Shown here one piece after another: positions 31,354-45,600 of a stretch of 64,000 nucleotides of DNA. The stretch is taken from the NCBI GenBank assembly GCA_963930775.1, contig OZ005693.1, positions 6,758,001 to 6,822,000 of the forward strand, read 5' to 3'. Position 1 is the stretch's first letter; the number at the start of each line of letters is the position of its first letter. The stretch is from Cliona cf. orientalis. Its lineage: Eukaryota > Porifera > Demospongiae > Clionaida > Clionaidae. The position numbers and the translations under genes are program-made. The notes under the pieces were generated by a model. That model was given only the letters and a program-made list of their open reading frames with translations, was not told the DNA's origin and made no database searches.

Positions 31354-33541
31354 TAATTGATGAATGTATCAAGTGCACTTTATTATGTTATTAATTTTCT
31401 TATCATTCACCATAATATGCATGGAATTATTGTGTGCAGGCGATTAATGCTTTCAGTGTCATACCTCAGTGAACAGAAGGGGTGGGTCAACATTCATTAT
31501 TTTTGAGGAATGTGTGCAGAGGTCAAAATAATAATCTTGGAATGTCTGGACATATGGCAATTTGCATGGACATAATAATATTATTATAATATCAATTTTG
31601 TACTGCCATTGTACATACATGCGTCTTAAATCTAGTGTACATGAAGATTCAAAGCTTAGCGTGAGGCACTCACAGTGACAAAGTACAGCACCCGAATCAT
31701 AGTTGAAAGGTTGCAACGGTCATGGCAGAACCATAGTGGTAGTAGTCTAATGTAAACTACAATCTCAGCATCACCACAAGGACTACTATTCATAATATAG
31801 CTATTACAACAGGATATATCTCCACACAAATGCTTTTGTGAGCGATCATTAAAATTAATTTTGGTCAATATGCACAGAAATTGACATACTGACTGGTATT
31901 AAATTTTTATATGCAAATGAAAGGCCACTCAACATAACTGGATCACTACAGTCCACGTTGAAACAAATCTAATCACAACTAGTGGCTATGGAGACAAGTA
32001 CTATTGTAGTGTCCCGGGTAGGCACCCATGGACGCTTAAACATAGCTCGCAATTTTGGCCCACGTGGGCACTTAACTTCCATAATATGTTTGCATAAAAG
32101 CTGCTACATTGACCCCTTGAAATGAGCTACATGGGCACTTACCCAGGAGTGGGCACTTGCCTGGGACACTACAGTATACTCCTAGAGCATTGTAAATTTT
32201 CATTGGTAGAGAAGTAGCTGCAGTTGTTTATCTTAATTAGTAATTCTTACTACACACCAGAGGTTGAAATAACATCTGCTTATCGGTATATTTACCCGCT
32301 CACCCTGTGTGTTGAGAATTGATACTTGCTTCTACTTGCTCCCCTCAATTTTGTTCATAAAATAATTATAATATTTTCACTGCTGCAGTGCTAGGATGTA
32401 CATCTGTGTGTGCAGTGGATTCTACGGACACTGGTACACAGGCCTCCCTCTGTCCTTTATTTGGGGTACCGTATGTCCTTTACTGGGGAGTTTTATTTAG
32501 TCACCTCCCACTCTGTCTAAAATTTAATACATTTTAATCTGTTGTCGATAACGAAAAAAAAAATAACTTGTGTCCCTGTGCTGTAATGGTCAAGTATTTA
32601 ACTGTAATGGCATTGCCAGAGGGGTGTATGTGGGTTCACTTGTACCCAATCTATGCACCTGTGCACCCATCCTATGCATGTGTAGTTTGTTATTTACCTA
32701 TAGTGTGTCACAGTATGCATGCATGTTTCACTACACTGCCACAGCCAATAATATAACATGTCATGTATACAATGTAGACTATCTAGTACCTAGGTTAGTG
32801 TACTAATAGTAGTACTATCCACCTGTGCAGTTCAATAAACAAAATTCCTAGCAGATTAGCAAATAATGTTCTAGGTACCATGGTCAACAAATCATAATAT
32901 TATACCGCTGCAGTGGAATGGTAGTAAAGCCACCGACAACTATACATCATCACCATTCTCCATCAGTGGCTGGATCAAGGCATCTATCAAAACTCTTATT
33001 AGCCAAGGGAAGCCAACATCCTGAATTGTTAATTTTGCTAACAGGACCTAGCTAAAATATACTGTCACAGGTCCTACTTCCCTGGTCAAGGTGTCTATAG
33101 AAAATTCTCATCCCATTGGTCATCATCCATGTCAATTATATCACTGTGTACAAGTGCCTGTGTCTATTGTCCAGAATTCAGAGGTTGTCTGCTATTCGGC
33201 TGTTCTTGCAATACAGTACCGGATATTGCAGATTTCACATAATATTATGGATATTTCTGTTATGTCGAGATCCGTTATTGGGAATGTCAGTTAATTATGC
33301 AGATTTGAAGAGAGCTAATAAAATTATAAATATTATGTTACGTAACTGACAATTACATCACATCCTAATGACTGCAAAAAAGTAAATTGCTACTGGGGAT
33401 ATTATAATGAACAATCGAATATCAAGACTTGGTACTAGTAGTTAACTATGCACTCCTCACTCAACAAAAAGTCAATAATAAAAACTATTATTTAGGTATT
33501 GCTCAACTACTGCATGCTACAAATTATTGAGTGTCCACTGT
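31354..33541. other. Intergenic stretch between the CIAO2B and CAPZA stop codons
   Basis: Holds both 3' untranslated regions, element V and otherwise AT-rich sequence. No further gene is seen. Confidence 0.5.
32002..32176. mobile_element. Element V between CIAO2B and CAPZA
   Basis: TTGTAGTGTCCCGGGTAGGC to GCCTGGGACACTACAGTA with a GGGCACTTA-rich core. An inverse partial relative is at 62925-63060 (GTGCCCACTCCTGGGTAAGC). Confidence 0.65.
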
Positions 33542-33682
33542 TCACCTTCCCTTTAGCTCACTTCCAATATTGTAAGCAGCAATCTTATTCCAATCCACTT
33601 TTGTACGAGTGACCGGAAGTGCACGACGTAGTGCTTTGAAGGTTGTCTGACTCATTGTCTTGTAATTATCACCAAGAGCAGA
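33542..33682 (-). CDS. CAPZA: CAPZA exon 11 and stop
   Basis: [20 protein letters not shown], then [26 protein letters not shown] and TGA. RRxLPVTRTKxDW followed by a short basic amphipathic tail is the family C-terminus. Confidence 0.96.
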   Translation of the reverse strand, partial: SALGDNYKTMSQTTFKALRRALPVTRTKVDWNKIAAYNIGSELKGR

Positions 33683-36600
33683 CTGCAAGATGTATCAAAA
33701 CCCATTATTGTTAGTTTGGGGGGGGGGGGGGGGGGGTGTTCTTGAGAACTGCCCCCTAACTGATTAAGGGCGGGATTGTACCAGTCAATTATACTTTGAA
33801 CTCCAAAATTTTTTAACACCAAAAACAAAGCCGCCTATAAACAAGCTTATTGTAGTAAAATGACAGCGGCTGTCCTCAAATCTGCCGTTCATGTTCGAGG
33901 TTGACCTCTCAAGTTGCTGCTTGTAGGTAGTCACTATCCACTACTCCAGCTATAAGTGAAGTGTCATGGCTATAGTTCAATGATAACAGCTCTAACATTT
34001 GCCAATCGAGCGGCTTGCTTCTAGGTCTCGGTTACACTTCTTACTTGCTACTGGCATGACTCGAAGCCATATAGAGTAGCGATGGTCCTAGCTAAACACA
34101 AACTGGGTGAAGAGAGAAGTGGCCTAGTGCTACATGCACAAAAAACGGAAGAGCTTTAATACCACTTGGCGTCAATCACCTATCACATACATCACGTATA
34201 ATCAAGGGCTTATATAAGCCCTTGGTATAATATTGTGACGCCCTATTGCCCATAATCAGTTAAAACCTCGAGTACTGTAAGAAGGAAGGATTTTGGGGGG
34301 GTTGGGGGGGGGGGGTTATAGGGTTCAATGGAACTCCCCTTTGGGCTGCAACTAGCAGTGCTAATGATACCTAAATAAAATTCCTCTCTGGCCATAGAAC
34401 TAAGATGAATACTGCTAAGGCTCACCACCTTAACATCAAAAAATTTATTCAAAAACAAATCGATTGGACTGTACTACTAGTAGGGGTGGTACTTCTCGTG
34501 TGACTTCTAAAATTTCACATATTATGCAAATAAGCAGACCCCCCCCCCCCCCCCCCCCCCCCCAGCCTCGTACCCAGGCCCTTTGAGGAGGAGGAGAAAG
34601 GGCCTGGTACACACTGTACGCGCATGCGCAAAGTTTACGGAGCATTTTCTAGTATAATTCGCCGGATATTGTCGCTACCACACGGTCGGACGTGTACGGA
34701 CAACGTATATTTTAATATACCAAGCATCCCATGGCATCCGAAGTCGATGAAGCCTACAGACTGGATATTTCTAAAGAATATCGTACGGAAGACTTTCTTC
34801 GATCTCATTTGACTTTAAACAAACCTTCTTGAGCTTCAGAGATCTGACAAAGTCCCTTCGCTGCCGTTGGACAACTGCCTCGGTGTCGATACTTCCATTT
34901 ATTTCATAAAAATACGACTATACGTGAGTCGATGTCCTTCTCATAGATTCTTTATTATTCTTCTGTCGATATTGCTCGCTTGTGATAGCTAAATTGGTCA
35001 CAGCAGGCGTCTTGAGCCCGAAACGCTGCCAGCAAAAATGATTTTTAGGCATACACCTGAGGTCAAGGTTCACGTTTATGGACAGATAAGTGGACAAAAA
35101 TACAAATTTCCAGCTTTTACTGGGAAAATAACGCATGCACACACAGTGTGTACCAGGCCCTTTCTCCTCCTCCTCAAAGGGCCTGGGTACGAGGCTACCC
35201 CCCCCCCCCCCCCCAAGAAACTCTGAATCCGCCGTTCCTATAAGCAGAAAATTGTCAGAGAATATTTTAGATATTTCCATGTATTATATTCCTCTTAAAC
35301 TACACTGATGGTGGGAATGAAATATACATGTGCCTTGAGACCTATAAAACTGTCTTTCAGTGGAACTTCATGAAATTCTACACCATGAAACTTCCACCAT
35401 ATTAATTTAGGGGAACATACCATAATATTGTATTTGCTAGACAAACATGAGCAGTTTGCCATTGAAAATCTATCAAATCCAGTAACTGTCATTGCAGATC
35501 AGCATTATTGAGGTAATATTTAGATAAACGCAAGAATCATTACTATACCCACTCCCTCTATAAAAAAGGTCTGGATACAACACAGTGGACACATGAAATA
35601 CCATAGAAACTGGTTGTCAAGTGCTTATTTTTTTATTAAGCGGGTAGTTTTATAAGGGTTTATGCACATTTATCAAGCGCATGTGCCTAGCAAATGTGTG
35701 CAAGACGAATGTCAGGATGTTGATATCGTAACTGTAATTGAGGTGTCAAAGTTCAAGCAATGGCAGAGGCTGTATAACACATTCTCATCGAATCAATATC
35801 AAAGAAAAGAGTGAGCTACACCAAGGAAAAGCTGAAGGTAGTGAAGAACTAACAGGACTAATGCAAAAAATGTCTACCAAATGTGCAAGAGGACTTTGAT
35901 ACTCAGAGTCGGTGATGTACTGGGTGAAAGCTGAGGAACTGACTTGAGGTAGCAGCAAAGGAAGTGAGTGAACTTCGATAGGAGAGCACCAGTACCCAGA
36001 GATGGAAGCAAAGTTGTACATGAGAGTATAAGGATCTGCAGAAGAAGGGCAAACGGACCCTTTCACTGAGCAGGTTAAGTACAAGTAATAGTGAGGTTTT
36101 AGCCAAATATTTGGTGTGAAGAGATATTGATATTGTGTGGTTTTGGATCAAAAATTGCTGGAAACTACCGTACTCTGGTCCCATGCACCTAATCCTAGAC
36201 GTACATAGAGCACAGAAGAGAAGAGATCCTTGACGCAGAACGAAATACCAGTACGTACATGTACCAGGTGGTTGTATGTCTCTTGTTCAGCACATGGTCA
36301 GATAAATGCTTGTGCTCAACGAGTTCTTATCACTTAAGCATGGGAAGAAATTAGTGTAGATAAGGAGGTGATCATCAGATCATTCGAGAAATGTGGGATC
36401 TCCTTCCCTGTTGATGGTTCTGAGGATAGCCAGATCCACATGCAAGGTCTTGAAGATTATGCTGTCGAAGAAAATGGCAACAAAAACATGGATGGAGACC
36501 TAATAGTCAGGAAAAGTTATACTCTTGTTAGTCTATAGCATAGCATAGATACATTTCTTATTTTTAACCACACCACTTTGCTTTCATGTTCAAACAGTAT

Positions 36601-39600
36601 ACAGTACAAAAATATAGGTTAGACGCTGAAGCCAAGGGATCTACGGGATTTAGAATTCTTCAGACGCGTCATCGCCCGAGGGTTTTATGACGCGTCTGAA
36701 GAATTCTAAATCCCGTAGATCCCATTGGCTGAAGTGTCTAACCGATTTAGGCTATAGCGCCGCGCGCACGGCGACACTACTGGTTTCCATGGCACTGGAT
36801 CCTATTCAATAATGTAAAGAGAAAGCGTTCATAATGGCTACCAATTCAGAACTTACTAGCGAGGCTGGACTCGTCGAGTTACTTGGTCGAGAACGCTACG
36901 ACGACTACTTCAATGAAGCTGTAGGCGGAGACTCTACAATGGGCGTTGGCGACATTTCCGCCAACGTGGACATCTTCGACAACGCATGCGCTATGGAGTC
37001 GATCATTGACGAGCTACTGTTGGAAGCCGGTGAAGCATTTGAAGTGTACGAACAACAGCAGGGAGTTGCATCAAATGCCTCCACACCAGTTCATGAAAGA
37101 ACACGATTTGCTGTTCCAAAGACCGAGGAAGAAGTAGTTGAAGCAAGAAAAGCCAGTGTGCCCAAGAAGACCCAAACAGATACTAGGTACTGTATGCGTC
37201 TATGGGACGAATGGAAGATGCACCGAAACTTAGTTTCAACAAAACGTGTCCCAGATGATATCACTGAAATGAGTAGCGATGAACTGCAGTATTGGATGTG
37301 TCGATTTGTGCTGGAGGTGCGTAAAAAAGATGGGAGTTTGTATCCAGCTAATATTCTACACCACCTTTGCTGTGGAGTGATGCGACACTTGCGGCAAACT
37401 GGCTGGCATGAGATTGACATTTTCAAAGACCCATCATTTGTAGAGTTTAGAGCTACTCTAGATTCAGAAATGAAGAAAACCCAGTCACTTGGAATTGGAT
37501 CAAAAAAGAGGCAAGCGGAGCCTCTTACAGTGGAGGAGGAGGAGCTTCTATGGCAGACAGGACAGCTTGGTGACTGTTCACCCCAAGCTCTGGTAGACAC
37601 GATGCTATTTATGAATGGAGTCTACTTTGCCTTGAGGAGTGGAGATGAGCATCGTAATCTACGACACAATCCATCACAAATAGAGCTAGTTGAGAAGCCA
37701 GGTGAAAGAGCATATCTACAATATACAGAGGACATATCAAAGAATCACCCAGGTGGCCTGAAAGGGAGGAAGCAGAGTGCTAAGGTTGTTGTTCATTATG
37801 AAACTAATAGTAATCCCTCACGTTGTTTCGTTCGTCTTTACAAACTGTACCAAAGTAAGTGTCCTCCAAACCGTCCAGCCGGAGCATTCTATCTAAAACC
37901 CCTCAAGAATCCCACAGGAGTCTACTGGTTCGCAGCCCAAGCCATTGGGCACCGCAAGTTGAACAGTACGGTTGCACGTATTTGCACAGCTGCAGGAATA
38001 AATGGCTTCAAAACAAACCATTCACTTCGCGCTACTGCGGCTACTCATCTCTACCAGGCAGGTGTCTATGAGCAAATCATCATGGAGACAACAGGTCACA
38101 AGAGTACAGATGGTGTTCGTAGTTACAAACGCACGAGCACTCAGCAGAAAGAGTCTGTTTCTGACATTCTCTCTCTAGCAAAACGACCCGAATTAGATGT
38201 ACCGCAGCCTCAGAGTGGCTCATCATCACCTCCCCCGGCAACTCTCAGCAAGATAACTGCAGATAGCTTCAAGCATATGTTCAATTTCAACCATTGCTCT
38301 GACCTCAAGATTAACGTTCAGTTCATCAACCAGCAGTAGGACCTTAAATATGTACATGCACTGAACAGCTACTCAAAACCATAATAATTATTATTTTAAC
38401 AGCTGCAGTATCCATTATATTGCTATGACATTGTGTATCATAAGTCTTAATACCATGAATCTGGCCAATTCAACAGTGGTTGCCTGAGGACATAAAAACA
38501 AGCATTCTAAGTTGTAGGCTTTCTAAGTTGTAAGCATTCTAAGTAGGTTAGACACTTATGTATTTGTGACCACTGTAGTCTAAGAAAAGGGAAAAGCTAG
38601 ACATGAGAGTTTAATTAATGTAAAGGGTGGTTTGTTTCATGTTTCTTTGACCATATGAGGCTCTGAAGTAGCTTCTCATTTCCAACAGTTATACACACAT
38701 GGAACTTCCAGTCCTCCTACCAATCACCTCACATGAGATCGTCCAACCATGCCTGATGAAGTACCAGTATGCACAAGTGCTCTCGTGGTACGTGGCCAAC
38801 AATGACATCATACTCCATCACAGACAGCGTGTCTGTTGCGACTATTGCCATCGTCTCTCTTAAGAGTGAGCTGTTCGCCTAGTATTGGATGCCAAATCCT
38901 CTTATAGATATGATGTCCTCGAATAACTATCAACAGCATATCCTTCCATTGTAATCTCATTAGCGGTAACACATTACACATATGCAGCAATAGATGGCCC
39001 TGCCTTCAACGCCTAAGCCCTTTCTATTAAGAGCATACTTTTTATAAAGCACCGAGTTCTTTGCTATCGGTTGTTACAAGCGCATGCACTTAACTACCAG
39101 TTTCCACAGTAAATGTGCAACATTATCAGAAGATTTTGCTTATACAATATTTCTACCTGATAATCATTCTCAGCTCTTTCCACCAATTTAACAAATTCTT
39201 TAGCAGTCGCATCTTCACTCTAATTGTGTATGCACATATATAATAGACAAAGTCAAATAGAAAGCTGTATACTCTTGTTGGTACAGAAGCTCTAGTAGGG
39301 GACAAATTTTTGAATGGATTAAAAACCAGTGGCCAGTGAAGTAATCTTTTATTGCTTACCCCAGATTTCAGCGTTTCAGAACAATCCTTGCTTGATACAA
39401 GTTGAACATTACCATCTTCATAGTAATGAACCTACAATATTCGATAGAGAATATTAATTAAATCACATCTAAACTTGTTTAGGTGCATTGTAGTGTATTT
39501 CCCCTGGAAATAAGCCCCCTCATGAGCATGCAAAACGGATCAAACTACCATATAGCAGCCCTTTGGTGGTAAGGTTCTAGATGACCAAGTTTAAACTTCA

Positions 39601-42600
39601 CCAATACCAATGGAGAACCACTTTACCAAATTAATGCTTGCTAAAGTTACCCACTGTACTGTGTGATGGTGAGGATTAATATCTTTCCCATTTAGTGTTT
39701 CTCACATTCATATAGGGATGTCTTGCATTAGCAATGTTTTATGCCCAGTAAGTGGGTGTGATAAAGTTACGGGTCAAAGTCAAAGTGAAATATTCGTGTC
39801 AAAGAGAAACAACAAATGTTGTCCTAACAGTGTATGCTTCAAACATACAAGTACCAGCTACAGCCACATAGAGCTATAACTACAATAGAGAAACAAGATT
39901 CTTTAGTCATTGACCGCCACACTAAGTGTGTCAAGTTTTGTCACACAGATAGACAGGTATAAATTAAAACGATACATGATAGCTTTTACGACAGTACAGG
40001 GCCACATGGAGTGTTCGGTGGAGTTGTTGAAAGGCAAGCAAGTGTTCGGCAGCTGTTGAGCAGCTCAAAGAGCGGTAACTAATGGGTACAAAAGCTTATG
40101 CATGAAGGAGGAGTACAGTATAACAGAAAAAAAAAACTGTATGGTGCACTGCTGTAGTAGTGTTACTGTTGTCGTAAGAAATACACAGCAAAATTTTCTT
40201 GGGCCAACCGGCTCTAAGATCTGATGCATGGTTCAAACAGCTCCTTTGGACTGTCTCCAACCTGGTTAGAGACATCTTTAATTTTTATTGCATAAGCGTG
40301 ATAACTTCCGTGCATGGACAGCTACTATAATAATTGGGGTGTGGTGTTTATTCGAACAAATAATAATAGATTATTATGGTAAATACCATATAGCAGGTAA
40401 CTTTAAGGAGCACTGAAATGGCTCATTGGCAAAGCTTTAATTTGGCTATCTGAAAGCTTACCACCATAGGCATGCGTACATGAAATTAAATTTACGAGTT
40501 TTAATTTGGAAATACCGTATTTCCTCAATCAGACACTGCACTTGAATAGTCGCTGCTACGTAGGTTCACCTCACCTGTTTAAGCTTTGTTGTCACTGCAT
40601 TATTTCATTAAAGCTCACTTGCCATGCCCATAAACAGTGTCCACGTGCTCGTTGTGAGTGGCGCTACTGTAGGCGATCATATCTGCGAAGACTAGGAAGT
40701 TTTTATCGCCGCTCTTGAACAATCGCCAATAGTTTCAGCATAAGGAAAAAATAGTAGCCGCGGCGTCTGATCAAGAATTTACAGTCACTCAGTATAACTG
40801 GTTTACCTGCACTTTAAGTACGCCTTTGAGTTCTCCAACACCACCAGGAGTAAATGACACAGACCATTCTGATCGCCACCGTCCATTCCTAAACACAAAA
40901 GTTCATAAAAATTATAATGGCTTAATCATTAACTTGGAGAAAGTTGAATTTTTACAGGATAAACACTAAGTTCTATGGAAGCTCACCAAGCTTTGAGCAC
41001 ATTCCCAGCTTTTGTGCTATACGCTATATGGTAATGGTAAATGAAGTAACTACTTTCTCAGACACTTGGTAGCTATCATAACAAGCAGGTGTGTGGCGAT
41101 TTAAAAAAATTTTCACATGTACTTTAGGAATCAATGAGTATCAATAACTGCATGCACTAGAAGCCCATACCATTCATCATCATAATATCATAGCTTTATC
41201 AGACTCTATAAATATTACCCAAAATTACTTTCTCTGTCTTATGAATACTTTCTTTGACGCCAGTCACCGACAAACAGCTATATAGCTAACAAACTGGACT
41301 AGCACTAGCAGCCAGTAACATCTTGCAAAAAATGCAGATTGATTTGATTCTAAGCATGCAGCACATCAAATCAGGCCTGCATACATATATGATATAGCAG
41401 AGCCATACAATCAACGTAGGAACCCCATACTGCAATTTTGAGAAAATCGGGTAGAGGTCATTCATTGTAGTTATATTGTATAGCCACACATCTACTCACT
41501 TGGTGTCTAGGTGTAAACCACTGCATATGCATGGCTTCCCTGTACTTAATGTGTAATAACTTCCAACTTCAATTCTAAACCGAGAATGGTTAAACTGTGG
41601 GTGTGCAAATGTAGGCTTTTGACGGTTCCAATCATGTGTAACAGTGACTAGTATTATAGTGTATATGTGTACTGTGATTACATGTGATTGATATCTGTTG
41701 TATGTCATATGCTTATCATATCAACCTATCAGATTGTTACATGTATGGTTGTACAGGATCAGTTTGACTTCTGTTATGTGTACATCTTTATTCTGTGCTA
41801 CTATTTTGAATCAAGTTACATTACAAATCGTAAGTAACTATCACTCGAGGTCCTGTGATATTGGCATAGTCGGCAGGATCGACCCGCGAGTACCCACACC
41901 ACCGAGTCGGAACTTGGAAACAGGAGTTAGGTGAATATCACTGTGATGGCACACCCCCACAAGTGCTACCGCATCGATCCGGGCCAAGCCCAGACCCTTG
42001 GTATTGCCCGAACCGTTCTCAGGCGTCAGCTGTTTCTCAAATTGGATTGAGCACTTTGAAAGCGTGGCAAGGCCTTGTGGCTACGGGTACGACTGACTAG
42101 AGTAGCCCAGACTGCATTTTAACGTCTGTCTGATGATGCGGCTATGTGGACTCTGTCAAGGCTCTGTGTGAAAGATTTGAATCCAAGAACAAGTGAGAGT
42201 TGTATGTTGTATATTGCTGAATTCCAGGCCGTACAAAAAATTATCATAAGGTCTAACATGTATATCTCACCAATAGTTCTTGGGACTGAATTTGTGATCT
42301 TCAATACACACTGTGAGTTTAATATTTGCTCCAGAAGAACCACCATATACCTGTACATAAATGAAACAGTTCACTATGCCCTGGCAAACATTCTTCAATA
42401 TTCAAAAGTGATCAAAAAAAATCCAAAAATACATATTATATGTAAATTATAGACACTAAGAGTGTACCCCCACCAATTGAATTAATTTCTATGAAAAAGG
42501 GCAGCAGATATCTTGTTCATTAACCCTACAACTGGTATCTGTCTGTAGGCACAAATTTTTAAGCACCAGGACATTTTAGGTACAGTGGTTTGTATCGTTC

Positions 42601-45600
42601 TTGTAATGTCTGGATGATTTTCTGAATACCGTATAGCGGGAAACTTTCGAGGGAGAAAACTTTCACGAATTTCGCGACTTTTCAGCCATCCGTGAAAGTT
42701 TTCTCCACGAATTCTAGGCATGCCACACCCATTATGCGACCAGTTTTAACATTCCGCGAAAGTTTTCTCCGCGAAATGCTCCTATCCTACCGATCCGCGA
42801 AAGTTTTCTCCCTCGAAAATTTCCCGCTATACGGTATAGAGGCTCCTGCCTCAGAGGAGTGCCACACAGCCCTAGGATCACTAATAGCTACATGTGTATT
42901 CGAAAGGCTGAGTCTCCATCTGATAATTGAGACGGTGGAGGGTCTAGTCAATAGTATCGAGTACATATACTGTACACATACAAATGTACATGTATATGTC
43001 AGCATTCATTTTGCACTTACAGTAACAACGCCATTCGGATAGTGTTCTTTCAGGTAGACTTGCATGGCCTTGTCTAGGGCAGACCTGAATGGCTCTGCCT
43101 TCTCATCCACATTAGTTGGCTGGACATCAGTTGCTTCCTACATTGTATGTGTGTAGTATTCATATACATGTAGTACACTAACAAGACACAACCCTAGGAG
43201 ACAAGATATTAATATGGTAACCAGCATAGAATTGATTCAGGTTGTTAAGTGCATCTTTCTTATAAATGTACACTTTCTTCCTGGTTAGCTACTTGTTGCT
43301 AAGTGCATGCGCTAAAAGGTATAACCGCACATTGAGTTGTAGATTATTTCTTGCCTCCACATGTCTCGCAGGAGAAAACGCCAATGTTTATAGCTACCAA
43401 CACTACATGTTGAAACAGGATATAGTACACGTAAATGTGCATCTACCACAATACATCATGTGCATACTCCCATGTTTATGAAAAAGCAAGATCTAATTAG
43501 TGCAAAAAATTCGCATTCTAGGTATTTTATTAATGTATCTTAATGGAGTATGTGACGACCTCCACCAGAAAATCGCGCAAATATTGAAACTGTAATTATT
43601 TTTAACGCTCAGCGTGTCTGCGCACAAGGGTTACAGTAGTCTGTCTATTTGTCTCCCTGTATATTTGTTACCATGGCAGTCTACTGCCTGCGTAAGACAT
43701 TTATGCAACAAAATGAACGTACCAGCCAATTTTGCGCCCAACTCCAAAGGTTTTCAACTAAGGGACTTCGCTAAAAAGCTTTCTCTCAGAATTATAGCGT
43801 ACCATATTCGCTCGATCAAACGCTGCGGCTACTATTTATTTCACCGCCCAAGTTTGTGCGGCGTTTATTCGAGAGCGGCGTTTATTAATACCAGTAGCTG
43901 CCAGAGAGGCAATCCTTAGAGAAATGGTCGATTGATATCGCTGATCTAGGAGATTCTGGCCCCTTTGCTGATGTAGAAGAAGGTTAGAACTTGTTCTAGA
44001 CTGTTCATCGTGTACCTGCCATCGAAAACGAGTCGCGAGGCATGTCCACGTGCTGGTATTCTCGAATAGTAGGCATGGCGCGGCTACTATTCGAGAACGG
44101 CCACTATTTCGTTCAACACTTCAGGAGGTGCGGTGACTATTCGAGAGCGGCGACTAATTGAGAGCGGCGTCTGATCGAGCGAATACGGTATTCTAGGTTT
44201 TTTAGCACAGCAAAGTCAGCCATGGTTCAGCTCCCAATACATTAATCTAGGGTAAAGTCCCCTCAGTATACTTGTGGTAATATCCATAACTAAATATGGC
44301 TACAGGATACAGTTCGTAGGCTATAGGGTAAACTCAAGATTGCACAATCTGTTGTCTAATAATGCTCATGGTTCATCCTGATCACAATTGAGGAGAGACA
44401 CATGTACGCCTGGGTTCGAGACTAAATCATAGCTATGGTCTCATCTTAGAATTATAGAGCGAGGTATAATCACCATACTGTCATAGGTTGTACGTGCCAT
44501 ATCCTTAAATGACAGTAGCTGTCTGCAGTCTAGCCAGTACTGCTGTTTTAAATTATAGAGTCAGCTCTCAATCAGTCACTACGCACGCATGAAATTTATT
44601 TTTTGAATCACGTCATTGAGCGCGAGCGTGAGGTCAGGCAGGTACAGATATCACGGTGTCTGTCTCGTTCCTCGCCTTATAGTTCTACATTGTACTTCCG
44701 GTGATTGCTGCAGCCGTTTTATCTTCAAGAAAGGGGAATAATTTTTATTATAAATGATAAACTGGTTTCACTGACTAGGTGTTAAAAGTCATGAAGTAGC
44801 CTTACTTTTCATGTCTGAAAATGGCGGCCATTTTGGTGTCCCATGGTTGATCTACCTCTCAGAACAAGCCAAAACACTTAGATGGACTCGTTTTACTATA
44901 AGGCAAATGATAAACGTGAGTTTTAAGTGAGTTAGGAGTCTGAAAATGTTTTTAGGGCGAGCCTGAGCGAGCCCCACATAAACGGTACAGCTGTGCGCGA
45001 ATTGTATAATATATATTATTATTATTACAAGCAGGGGGGCTCGCTTCGCTCGCCCCCTGCTGCACATGATTGTTGTATTTTGGCATTAGTTAGGAACCCA
45101 CGAAGTAGCGGACATGTTGTACTCCTACTCTTACGAAGGCATGGCCGGCCACTGCTGGTTTAATTAATCAAGCGGCTGAGATCGCCCTTTACCTGTACAG
45201 TTCTAGAACATTCTATCGAGCATGCGCATGCGCACATACTGTGTCACTATAATAATATATTAGGTATAGGGTGCACGGCCACAGGCCAGAGTGCTAGTGT
45301 AATTGCAACTGCAGATTAGCAAAGTGGCTGAAGTCACCCTTTACCTATGTTCTGGAACATTCTATTGAGCATGCGCATTCATGGCATCCTGTTTGAGCAC
45401 ATGGCTAAATCAATCAACTCTCCAAAAAAGTCGTTAGCTTGCTCGTAGCTCCCCTCCCAAGACTTGAGAACGCGAGAAGCCAAAGTCAGAATCTACTGCC
45501 TCCGTGATGACCACTCGGACAATGTCTTCTCACAAATCGAGCTGCTTACCTAACTGCAGGCCACTGAATGTAAGTCTCCATTTGTTGCTTTGTTTTGTAC

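Noticed and set aside
37091-37600. 169-codon minus-strand frame
   Set aside because: Mirror of the recombinase coding strand, with no independent features.
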